Origin: Actinomycetota bacterium
GTDB lineage: Bacteria > Actinomycetota > Acidimicrobiia > Spongiisociales > ZC4RG35
Assembly: GCA_022615295.1 (NCBI GenBank)
Contig: JAKEHF010000189.1
Coordinates: forward strand, 1 to 7,140
Length of the DNA stretch: 7,140 bases
Direction: 5' to 3'
Position 1 is the stretch's first letter, and each line of letters starts with the position of its first letter. The notes beneath the pieces were generated by a model. The model worked only from the letters and a program-made list of their open reading frames with translations. It did no database searches and was not told the origin of the DNA. Of the stretch, positions 1 through 6,044 are shown piece after piece. Both the position numbers and the translations under genes were made by a program.

Positions 1-1365
1 GCCACCTACACCTTCACTCGACCCATCTATGACGGGCTCTTCAGGATCCGGCCCGACACCACCAGCCCGGGCACGGTCGAAGCGGGGGCGGCCGAGTCGT
101 GGGAGGTGTCTGACGACGGGACGGTGTGGACCTTCCATCTCAGGGAGGGGATAACCTTCACCAACGGCGAGCCCCTCACGTCTGAGGACGTCAAGTTCTC
201 GGCCGACCTGCTCCGAATCGGCGACAGCTCGGCAGCCTCCTTTCTCTCCGCGATCAGCGACGTGCGGGCACCCGACGACCTCACGGTGGAGATCGAGCTG
301 GCGACAGCCTCCCCGGACTTCTGGGTCCTCATCGCCGAGATCATCGATATCTATCCCGCCGACTACGTCCAAGAGGTCGGTGAGGAGGCCTTCAACCTGA
401 GCCCGGTCGGCTCGGGCCCCTACAGGATGGTCGAATGGAGGGTCGACGAGTTCGTGCGATACGAGGTCAACGAGGACTACTGGGGCGAGCCACCCGATTT
501 CGAGGAAGTGATCATCCGCATAATCCCGGAGACCTCGACCGCGGTGGCGGAGCTACAGGCGGGGAACATCGACGCCACCCTCATCGATGTCGCATCGCTG
601 CCATTGGTGGAGGGTGACGGCGACCTGCACGTAATCTCCGCCAGCGGTCCGACCATCCTCAGGGTCATCCTCCGGTTCGATCAGGCCCCCACCGACGACG
701 TCCGAGTGCGTCAGGCGATGAACTACGCCATCGACCGGGAGGCCCTGGCCCAGACCTTCTACAACGGTCGGACCCAGATCCCGGCCTCGGTTCTCCCCGT
801 CAACGGCCTCGGCGCCACCGATCGGGAGCCATATCCCTACGACCCGGAGATGGCCCGGACGCTTCTCGAGGAGTACGGACAACCTGTCTCATTCACCTTC
901 GAGTTCTCCAGCAGTCAGCTCAACAGTGATCTGGCCCAGGCCCTGGCGGCATACTGGGAAGAAGTGGGGATCGAAGTGGAGCTGGTGCCCCTCGAGGGTC
1001 AGGTGCTCGGGGAGAGGCTCCGGGGCGGCATAGAGGGCGGCGGCGCCATCGGCCCGGTGTCCCTGGCCACCTGGAGCGGTGTCAGCGACCCTTCACCCAT
1101 CTACCAGTTCAACATCCACCCCGCCGGCATCTTCGGGTATGTGAACGTCGAGTCCATCAACGAGGCCATCGCCGCCTCGGTAGCCACCCTCGACGACGCC
1201 CAGCGGGAGCAGGCGCTCCTCCAGGCGGAGGAGGAGTGTTTCGACCAGGCGTGCTGGGTGTTCCTGTTCGTCCCGGACGTGCTGATCGGCGCTCGGGCCG
1301 GTGTCGACGTGAGGTCGATCACCGAGGGCCCGTTGGACATCTACAAGGCCGCGAAGCTCGACTGA
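1..1365 (+). CDS. ABC transporter substrate-binding protein, family 5 (peptide/nickel type), 5'-truncated
   Basis: The reading frame is open from base 1 to a TGA at 1363-1365, giving 454 visible residues. Family 5 binding proteins are usually 500-550 residues, so the signal peptide and some 50-90 residues lie upstream. It would capture the substrate outside the membrane and deliver it to the two permeases. Hallmarks, numbered from the first visible residue, are AESWEVSDDG (31-40) followed by TFHLREG and the conserved F-x-(N/D)-G-x-x-(L/F)-x-x-x-D-V block (about 44-64), YRMVEW (141-146), and RVRQAMNYAIDREAL (235-249), the usual start of the second lobe. The only two cysteines in the visible part are residues 413 and 418 (C-x4-C), a possible disulfide. 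It is followed by a strong stem-loop and then dppB, so it is probably the first or an early gene of the operon. The family is certain; the ligand (oligopeptide, dipeptide, glycoside, other) is not. A GTG at 106 is internal, not the start. Confidence 0.93.
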   Translation, partial: ATYTFTRPIYDGLFRIRPDTTSPGTVEAGAAESWEVSDDGTVWTFHLREGITFTNGEPLTSEDVKFSADLLRIGDSSAASFLSAISDVRAPDDLTVEIELATASPDFWVLIAEIIDIYPADYVQEVGEEAFNLSPVGSGPYRMVEWRVDEFVRYEVNEDYWGEPPDFEEVIIRIIPETSTAVAELQAGNIDATLIDVASLPLVEGDGDLHVISASGPTILRVILRFDQAPTDDVRVRQAMNYAIDREALAQTFYNGRTQIPASVLPVNGLGATDREPYPYDPEMARTLLEEYGQPVSFTFEFSSSQLNSDLAQALAAYWEEVGIEVELVPLEGQVLGERLRGGIEGGGAIGPVSLATWSGVSDPSPIYQFNIHPAGIFGYVNVESINEAIAASVATLDDAQREQALLQAEEECFDQACWVFLFVPDVLIGARAGVDVRSITEGPLDIYKAAKLD

Positions 1366-1371
1366 GTCTTT

Positions 1372-1425
1372 GGCGGCCCTCGCTCCCCGGGCTGCGACCC
1401 GGAGTCGCCCCGGGGGCGAGCCGCC
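1372..1425 (+). promoter_or_regulatory. Large nested stem-loop in the gap between the binding-protein gene and dppB
   Basis: Beginning six bases after the binding-protein stop, four consecutive 5' blocks pair in order with four 3' blocks: GGCGG (1372-1376) with CCGCC (1421-1425), CTCGC (1379-1383) with GCGAG (1416-1420), CCCCGGG (1385-1391) with CCCGGGG (1409-1415), and GCGAC (1394-1398) with GTCGC (1404-1408). That makes 22 base pairs around a CCGGA loop. The three small bulges (CC, T, CT) are all on the 5' arm. No T-run follows, so it is not a classic intrinsic terminator. In binding-protein-dependent transporter operons, a structure here commonly protects the upstream message from 3' decay or attenuates read-through, so that more binding protein than permease is made. 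That role is inferred. Confidence 0.72.
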
Positions 1426-1436
1426 CGATCCAGGCA

Positions 1437-1449
1437 CGGGCTGGGCCCG
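1437..1449 (+). repeat. Small intercistronic hairpin
   Basis: CGGGC (1437-1441) and GCCCG (1445-1449) form a perfect 5-bp stem with a 3-base loop, 12 bases after the large stem-loop and 37 bases before the dppB start. It may add to the structured intercistronic RNA. In sequence this rich in G and C, it could also be chance. Confidence 0.3.
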
Positions 1450-1474
1450 AGGCCATGACCTCTAGGCTTGTCGT

Positions 1475-1484
1475 GGAGCGAAGG
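1475..1484 (+). promoter_or_regulatory. Ribosome binding site of dppB
   Basis: A purine-rich stretch with GGAG at 1475-1478 and AAGG at 1481-1484 sits just upstream of the ATG at 1487. GGAG leaves 8 bases to the start codon, close to the ideal distance. This fixes the dppB start and is the clearest Shine-Dalgarno signal in the window. Its quality shows dppB is translated independently of the binding-protein gene, from which it is separated by 121 bases. Confidence 0.7.
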
Positions 1485-1486
1485 GT

Positions 1487-2410
1487 ATGGGCGCCTACAT
1501 AGCGCGACGTCTCGGTTACTCGATCATCACGTTGATCGGGGTGGCCACCATTCTCTTCTTCCTCCTCCAGGCGACCGGCGACCCGGCTCTGGTCTATCTG
1601 CCCCAACGCGCCAGCGCGGCAGACGTCGAGGCCTTCCGAGAGGCACATGGGTTCAACGACCCGATCCTGGTCCAATACGCCCGCTTTATCACCAACTTCC
1701 TCACAGGTGACTTCGGGGAATCCCTCAACTTCGGTCGTCCCGCCCTGGGTCTCGTCATGGAGTTCGTCCCGGCGACCGTATCGCTGGCGTTGGCCGCCAC
1801 CATCATCGCGGTGGTCGTCGGAGTGCCGTTGGGGATCCTGGCGGCGGTGAAGCGGGGTACGGCCGCCGATACCCTGCTCATGACCGGCGCCCTCACCGGT
1901 CTGTCCATCCCTGACTTCTGGCTCGGTCTGATGCTGATCCTGGTCTTCGGTGTCGAGCTCGGTTGGTTCCCCATCTCCGGTCGTGGCGGGCTCGACCATC
2001 TCGTCCTTCCGGCGGTGACCGTTGGAGTGGCTATGGCCGGGTCGCTGGCCCGGCTCCTCCGGTCCAACCTCATCGATGCGCTGGGTCAGGACTACATACG
2101 GACCGCCAGGGCGATGGGGATCCGCTGGTCGAAGATCGTCGCCAAGCACGCCTTGAAGAACGCCTCCTTGCCCTCCCTGACCTCGTTTGCCCTCCAGGTG
2201 GCGCTGATCCTCACCGGGGTGTTCGTTGTCGAGGTGGTGTTCGCCTACCCAGGGATGGGCCGGCTTGTGATCAACGCCATCAACCAGCGCGACTTCGCCG
2301 TCGTCCAGACTGGCATCTTCTTGGCGGGTGTTGCCTATGTGCTCCTCAACCTCGTGGTGGACGTCGTCTACACCTATCTCGACCCTCGAATCCGATTGGT
2401 GGCCGACTGA
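1487..2410 (+). CDS. dppB: ABC transporter permease, DppB/OppB type
   Basis: This 307-residue inner-membrane permease is one of the two subunits forming the translocation channel of the peptide-type importer. Six hydrophobic segments are visible at about residues 9-29, 96-119, 131-157, 172-191, 234-254 and 273-297, the usual DppB topology. The N-terminal periplasmic part carries the typical GDFGESLNFGRP (74-85). The ATPase-contacting EAA loop is at about 201-225, starting DYIRTARAMG. The C-terminal half has FAYPGMGRL (252-260) and ends DPRIR, also characteristic. Length is normal for the family (300-340). The ATG at 1487 is supported by a good GGAG Shine-Dalgarno and by the standard start MxxYIxRR. 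The stop TGA (2408-2410) is followed without a gap by the dppC start, indicating one transcript and coupled translation. No unusual residues were noticed. The substrate is unknown; Opp versus Dpp naming is by convention only. Confidence 0.95.
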   Translation: MGAYIARRLGYSIITLIGVATILFFLLQATGDPALVYLPQRASAADVEAFREAHGFNDPILVQYARFITNFLTGDFGESLNFGRPALGLVMEFVPATVSLALAATIIAVVVGVPLGILAAVKRGTAADTLLMTGALTGLSIPDFWLGLMLILVFGVELGWFPISGRGGLDHLVLPAVTVGVAMAGSLARLLRSNLIDALGQDYIRTARAMGIRWSKIVAKHALKNASLPSLTSFALQVALILTGVFVVEVVFAYPGMGRLVINAINQRDFAVVQTGIFLAGVAYVLLNLVVDVVYTYLDPRIRLVAD

Positions 2411-3295
2411 ATGGTCGGGCTGCAAATCACGTCGTCGACCCCCGTGCGTCGGCGCCCTGGCACGATATGGCGGCACAAGTCGGCCATCTTCGGTCTGATC
2501 CTCTTCGGCTCGATGCTGATTGGAGCCCTGCTCGCCGGTTGGGTCTCTCCTTACGACCCCGGAGCGCAGGATCTCTCCGCGAGTTTGCAGCCTCCTGCTT
2601 TCGCCGGCGGATCCACTGAGCATCTCCTGGGGACGGACCGACTGGGGAGAGACATCCTCAGCCGAGTTCTCCATGGAGGGCGGATATCGCTCCTGGTGGC
2701 GGTGGCCGCCTTCGCGATACAGAGCACCGTGGGCACCTTGCTCGGTCTGCTGTCGGGCTACTTGGGGGGGAGGGTCGACCAAGTGATCATGCGGATCGCC
2801 GACATCCAGCTCGCACTGCCCGGTCTCGTCGCCCTCCTGGCTGCGGTCGCCATATTCGGTCCCAGCCTCTTCAACTTGATCCTCTTCCTGGGGATCGCCG
2901 GATGGCCGGGTTATGCACGCATCGTCAGGAGTGAGGTCCTCTCCCTACGAGAGCGCGACTTCGTAGAGGCGGCCCGTGTCCTCGGCGCCACCAGGGGAAG
3001 GATCCTCCGCGCCCACATCCTCCCCAATGTCCTCACTTCGCTGATCGTGATCGCCACGATCGCCACGCCGGGTGTCATCCTCGCCGAGGCCTCGCTCAGC
3101 TTCCTCGGCCTCGGCGCTCCACCGGACGTCCCCACCTGGGGCACGATGGTCAACGACGGGAGACCATTCATAGCCACGGCCTGGTGGGTGTCCATGTTCC
3201 CCGGCCTGGCCATCGTCGTCACCGTGCTCGGGATCAATCTGTTGGGCGACACCATCCGCGATGTGATGGACCCACGATCGCGGAGGCTTCGCTGA
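2411..3295 (+). CDS. dppC: ABC transporter permease, DppC/OppC type
   Basis: This 294-residue inner-membrane permease is the partner of DppB in the heterodimeric channel. A short cytoplasmic N-terminus ending in WRHKSAIFGL leads into the first membrane segment (about 25-45). The family hallmark HLLGTDRLGRDILSR lies at 71-85. Further membrane segments fall at about 93-115, 127-150, 155-172, 208-228 and 258-279. The EAA loop (182-211) begins RDFVEAARVLGA, the ATPase-docking motif. ASLSFLGLGAPPDVPTWG (227-244) and the end LGDTIRDVMDPRSRR (278-292) are typical DppC features. The ATG directly follows the dppB TGA; GGTGG at 2398-2402 inside dppB may serve as its ribosome binding site. The ATPase genes that normally follow at once are displaced by 1.7 kb: the next gene is the convergent hydrolase, whose stop abuts this one. 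A 9-bp tandem repeat at 3050-3067 encodes Ile-Ala-Thr twice within a membrane segment. Confidence 0.95.
   Translation: MVGLQITSSTPVRRRPGTIWRHKSAIFGLILFGSMLIGALLAGWVSPYDPGAQDLSASLQPPAFAGGSTEHLLGTDRLGRDILSRVLHGGRISLLVAVAAFAIQSTVGTLLGLLSGYLGGRVDQVIMRIADIQLALPGLVALLAAVAIFGPSLFNLILFLGIAGWPGYARIVRSEVLSLRERDFVEAARVLGATRGRILRAHILPNVLTSLIVIATIATPGVILAEASLSFLGLGAPPDVPTWGTMVNDGRPFIATAWWVSMFPGLAIVVTVLGINLLGDTIRDVMDPRSRRLR
3050..3067 (+). repeat. 9-bp tandem repeat inside dppC
   Basis: ATCGCCACG occurs twice in direct succession (3050-3058 and 3059-3067), in frame, giving Ile-Ala-Thr-Ile-Ala-Thr in the fifth hydrophobic segment of the DppC protein. It is perfect at the nucleotide level. It looks like a small in-frame slippage duplication or simple codon reuse, and no function is implied. 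Confidence 0.5.
3255..3284 (+). repeat. Inverted repeat at the 3' end of dppC
   Basis: TCCGCGAT (3255-3262) pairs perfectly with ATCGCGGA (3277-3284). The stem continues with GTG (3263-3265) against CAC (3273-3275) past a one-base bulge, leaving a loop of seven bases. It lies inside the last codons of dppC, ending 8 bases before its stop codon. There is no following T-run. It could slow or protect the 3' end of the dppABC transcript, since no intergenic space exists for a terminator, but the codons it spans encode conserved family residues and the pairing may be incidental. Confidence 0.35.
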
Positions 3296-3299
3296 TCAG
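3292..3299. repeat. CTGATCAG palindrome holding two convergent stop codons
   Basis: The perfect 8-bp palindrome CTGATCAG is centred on the junction 3295/3296. On the plus strand TGA at 3293-3295 ends dppC. On the minus strand TGA (complement of 3296-3298) ends the hydrolase gene. The two coding regions therefore meet with zero intergenic bases, and any transcription termination must occur inside the opposing gene. Confidence 0.8.
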
Positions 3300-4942
3300 T
3301 AGCCGGGGTCGACCACGGGCAGGCTGAGGAAGCTCGCCCGGCTCCCGCCCTGGTAGATGGTGTTGGTGCCCTCGACCGCCTTCGTCGCCAGGGCAGTGGG
3401 CTCGGTGGTGCCGGGGCTGGGCAAAAAGGCCGGGAAGCTTGTGGAGGAGATCCGGAGCCTGATCCGGTTTCCAGCGGCGAAGGCCACCCCGACCGCGTCC
3501 ATGTCGAGCTCGAATCTGTAGACGTCACCCGGTTCCAGTGGCTCAGCCCGTTGTGGACCGTTGCGATACGCGGCTCGGATCCCGTTCTGACGAAGTATCG
3601 CCGAATAACCGTTGGGGTGGACCTCGCTGAGCGTGGCTATGAAGTCGGTGTCCACCGCCGTCGACGATGCGTGGAAAACGAGCTTGGGCCTGCCGACGAC
3701 GGTGACGCTCGTCTCCAGGGGGTCTGAGGTGAACGTGAGGCTCCGCTCCTCCGCCTCACGTTGGTCGAGCGGCCCGGCGGGCCACTGCCAGCCCACTCCA
3801 CCATGGCCACCGATCGAGGGGATCGGGTCATAGGGGTCGTGGTGGAAGCTGGAGGAGGTCTCCACCTCGGGGGCATCCTCGACGAGCCCACCCCTCAGCT
3901 CGGCTCCGGCGTCGTCTTGCGCCAAGTAGAGGGTGAGCTGTCCCACCGTCTTCACGGGCCAGTCGTCGGCCTCGAGCCACCGCTCAACGCCCAGCACATA
4001 GAGTCGAACGCGTGTCCTGGCGTAGTCGGGGGCGCCGCGCATCCACTTGTCGAACCACTCCAGATGTAGCAGCGGACGGTCGGCGGTCGCCTCGGGGCCG
4101 AACATGACCACCTCGGTGTCGGCCGGCACGCCGCCTCCGTGCGTCCAGGGGCCCATCACCAACCACTGCGACTCCCGGGCGAGGGCCGTGGCGGCATTGG
4201 CCCGGATCGAGAGATAGTTCTCCAACGTGGGTGTGACATATCGGTCGAACCACCCGCATTCATGGAGGATCGGCACCTGGATCCGGTCGTAACCATTCGA
4301 GGGGTCGACCTCCTCCCAGTACGAGTCGTAGTCCAGGTGATAGAGCCGATCGATGAACTCGTCTTCGATGAAGCTCGCCAGTAGCGGGGTCTGCCTGCGT
4401 CTCCACGACTCGAGCCAGTCCTGCCAGTCCTCCCGGTTCCCCAACCTCCTCGACAACCCGTTCATCGACGACCAAGCGGGCCCGGTGCCGAGGAGGACGC
4501 CATGATCGACCAGGGCGTGGCGAGGATTGGCGGCGTAGCTGACGACCATGGCCTTCAACGACGGTGGCGCCAAGGTCGCCGCCGACAGCTGCCACTGCCC
4601 GTCCGACGAGACGCCGTAGGTGCCCACCTGGCCATCGGACCAGGGTTGGGCCGCCGCCCACTCGATGGTGTCGTACCCATCGTGGTGATCCACCGCCTCG
4701 TTCCGGAACTGGTAGAAGACGCCCTCCGACCCGAACTTGCCACGCTGGCTCACCACGAGCACCGCGAACCCCTGATCGCGCAGATAGAGGTCGAGCTCGT
4801 TCCGCATCCCCCGGGCATACGGTGTCTTCCGGAGCAGCGTGGGGAACGGGCCGGAACCGGGGGGCAGATAGAGGTCCCCGGCGAGGACGGTCTCGTCCCG
4901 CATCGGGACCCGCACCGATGTTGTCGTTGGCTCGCTCGACAT
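3296..4942 (-). CDS. CocE/NonD family alpha/beta hydrolase (peptidase S15-like acyl hydrolase)
   Basis: This 548-residue protein belongs to the family of cocaine esterase, glutaryl-7-ACA acylase and X-Pro dipeptidyl-peptidases, serine hydrolases of ester or amide bonds. An N-terminal alpha/beta-hydrolase core covers about residues 8-310, with an inserted helical cap at about 150-215. The jelly-roll domain typical of the family covers about 325-548. By family comparison the probable triad is Ser112 in GVSSDG (110-115), Asp233 in CGWFD (229-233) and His268 in GPWTHGG (264-270). Tyr42 in KTPYARG matches the oxyanion tyrosine of CocE. Where most relatives have G-x-S-Y-x-G, residue 113 is Ser instead of Tyr. 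The N-terminus is polar with no signal peptide or lipobox, so it should be cytosolic. The ATG at 4942 fits the family start; purines at about 4943-4951 give only a modest Shine-Dalgarno. It lies antisense within a peptide-importer locus, so it probably acts on the imported compound. Exact substrate unknown. Confidence 0.9.
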   Translation of the reverse strand: MSSEPTTTSVRVPMRDETVLAGDLYLPPGSGPFPTLLRKTPYARGMRNELDLYLRDQGFAVLVVSQRGKFGSEGVFYQFRNEAVDHHDGYDTIEWAAAQPWSDGQVGTYGVSSDGQWQLSAATLAPPSLKAMVVSYAANPRHALVDHGVLLGTGPAWSSMNGLSRRLGNREDWQDWLESWRRRQTPLLASFIEDEFIDRLYHLDYDSYWEEVDPSNGYDRIQVPILHECGWFDRYVTPTLENYLSIRANAATALARESQWLVMGPWTHGGGVPADTEVVMFGPEATADRPLLHLEWFDKWMRGAPDYARTRVRLYVLGVERWLEADDWPVKTVGQLTLYLAQDDAGAELRGGLVEDAPEVETSSSFHHDPYDPIPSIGGHGGVGWQWPAGPLDQREAEERSLTFTSDPLETSVTVVGRPKLVFHASSTAVDTDFIATLSEVHPNGYSAILRQNGIRAAYRNGPQRAEPLEPGDVYRFELDMDAVGVAFAAGNRIRLRISSTSFPAFLPSPGTTEPTALATKAVEGTNTIYQGGSRASFLSLPVVDPGY

Positions 4943-5018
4943 CCTGTCCGCTCGTGCGTATGTTCTCGGTCTTGTCCGATGGTAGCGTGCGCGTCTCTAT
5001 CCGCACAGTGTGTGCGTA
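4943..5018. promoter_or_regulatory. Divergent intergenic region between the hydrolase gene and dppD
   Basis: These 76 bases separate two start codons facing away from each other, so both leaders and probably both promoters must fit here or inside the genes. TANNNT-type -10 candidates overlap in the middle: TAGCGT (4983-4988) on the plus strand and TACCAT (complement of 4979-4984) on the minus strand. Neither has a convincing TTGACA-like -35 at the right distance. The heptamer GTGCGTA occurs as a direct repeat at 4954-4960 and 5012-5018, and a short inverted repeat lies at 5002-5016. Shared control of the hydrolase and ATPase genes is plausible but inferred. Confidence 0.45.
5002..5016. repeat. 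Inverted repeat just upstream of dppD
   Basis: CGCACA (5002-5007) and TGTGCG (5011-5016) form a perfect 6-bp inverted repeat around GTG, ending two bases before the ATG at 5019. It could be half of an operator, or an RNA hairpin occluding the dppD start. It is short, so chance is a real possibility. Confidence 0.35.
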
Positions 5019-6044
5019 ATGACCACAGCGCGACAGTCTGAGATGACGACCACACCGGCCAACGACCGAGCCGAGCCACTTCTCGAAGTGAGAGACCTGT
5101 CGGTCGGGTTCCCAACCAGGGAAGGCTTGGTACGGGCCGTGGATCGGGTCTCTTTCTCGATCAACCCCGGTGAGGTCGTGGGCTTCGTCGGCGAGTCCGG
5201 CAGCGGGAAGACGGTAACCGCGCTGGCGGTGATGGGTCTCGTGGCTGCCCAGGGCGCCATCGAGAGCGGATCGATCCGATTCAGGGGTCGGGAGATGATC
5301 GGTCTACCGGAGGGCGAGTGGCGAAGGGTCCGGGCCCGTGAGGTGGCGACGGTGTTCCAGGATCCGATGACCGCCCTGAACCCGGTGTTCTCGGTGGGCC
5401 ATCAGATCTCGGAGGTGTTGAGGACGCATCTTGCTTTGGGGCGGCAGGAGGCGCGAGAGCGGGCGGTCGAGCTCCTGGGGATGGTTGGGATCCCCGATGC
5501 CCGCGCCCGGGCGGGGGACTACCCGCATCAGTTCTCGGGTGGGATGCGACAGAGGGTCATGATCGCTATGGCCCTGAGCTGCGATCCGAGCCTGATAATC
5601 GCCGACGAGCCGACCACGGCCCTGGACGTCACCATCCAAGCCGAGATACTCGACCTCATCCGCTCGCTCAGCACCGACATGGGGGTGGCCGTGATGATCA
5701 TCAGTCATGATCTCGGGGTCATGTCGGCCATGGCCGACAGGATCAACGTGATGTACGCCGGACAGATCGTCGAGTCGGCCTCGGCCGTCCGGGTGCTCGT
5801 CGGACCGCGCCACCCATACACCCGCGCCCTGCTCCAGTCACTCCCCAGGGTCGAAGGCCAGGCGATCCTGACGGCGATCGAAGGAGCGCCCCCCGACCTG
5901 ATCAGCCTGCCCATGGGTTGTCGGTTCTATCCGCGGTGCCCCTTCCGAGGCGACGACCGTTGTCGCGACAGCAACCCCGACCTCAGAGAGGTCGACACGG
6001 GGCATTGGGTCCGCAGCTTCTACGACCTCGAGCCCGTGGCATGA
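5019..6044 (+). CDS. dppD: ABC transporter ATP-binding protein, DppD/OppD type
   Basis: This 341-residue cytoplasmic ATPase is one of two that drive the importer. Numbered from the ATG at 5019, it has Walker A GESGSGKT (58-65), Q-loop Gln114 in [11 protein letters not shown], signature FSGGMRQR (172-179), Walker B LIIADE (192-197) with catalytic Glu197, D-loop ALD (201-203) and switch His230. The C-terminal oligopeptide-transporter extension contains RHPYTRALL (264-272) and the cysteine cluster Cys301, Cys307 and Cys315. The position matching the usual fourth cysteine is Ser333 (GHWVRSFY), so the Fe-S ligand set appears incomplete, unlike in the neighbouring dppF. The start is uncertain: GTG 5010, ATG 5019 or ATG 5043 all lack a good Shine-Dalgarno, and conserved sequence begins only at [11 protein letters not shown] (21-31). 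It overlaps dppF by four bases (ATGA) and is separated from dppC by the antisense hydrolase, so it needs its own promoter or read-through from upstream. Confidence 0.94.
   Translation: MTTARQSEMTTTPANDRAEPLLEVRDLSVGFPTREGLVRAVDRVSFSINPGEVVGFVGESGSGKTVTALAVMGLVAAQGAIESGSIRFRGREMIGLPEGEWRRVRAREVATVFQDPMTALNPVFSVGHQISEVLRTHLALGRQEARERAVELLGMVGIPDARARAGDYPHQFSGGMRQRVMIAMALSCDPSLIIADEPTTALDVTIQAEILDLIRSLSTDMGVAVMIISHDLGVMSAMADRINVMYAGQIVESASAVRVLVGPRHPYTRALLQSLPRVEGQAILTAIEGAPPDLISLPMGCRFYPRCPFRGDDRCRDSNPDLREVDTGHWVRSFYDLEPVA

Noticed and set aside
106..108. GTG at 106 as the start of the binding-protein gene
   Set aside because: The same frame is open back to base 1, and residues before 106 (RPIYDGLFRI, AESWEV) already match the family. 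The gene simply begins outside the window.
1372..1425. Calling the large hairpin a classic intrinsic terminator
   Set aside because: The stem is strong, but the following bases (CGATCCAGG) contain no T-run, and dppB downstream needs to be transcribed. A stabiliser or attenuator role fits better.
1463..1468. TAGGCT as a -10 element for a separate dppB promoter
   Set aside because: A transcript from it would start at or inside the dppB Shine-Dalgarno, and no -35 element is visible at the proper distance.
1319..2782. Long minus-strand open frame (487 codons) across dppB and the start of dppC
   Set aside because: It is antisense to a clear permease pair. Its product is full of Asp, Arg, Gly, Gln and His with no recognisable domain, as expected when hydrophobic GC-rich codons are read backwards.
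4502..5041. Plus-strand open frame (179 codons) opposite the hydrolase 5' half and reaching past its start
   Set aside because: Most of it is antisense to the conserved hydrolase core, it overlaps the dppD start, and the product has no recognisable motif.
5918..6040. Upstream extension of dppF with 41 extra codons
   Set aside because: The extra residues are arginine-rich, overlap the conserved C-terminal cysteine region of dppD in another frame, and do not fit the family. The ATGA start at 6041 gives the normal N-terminus.
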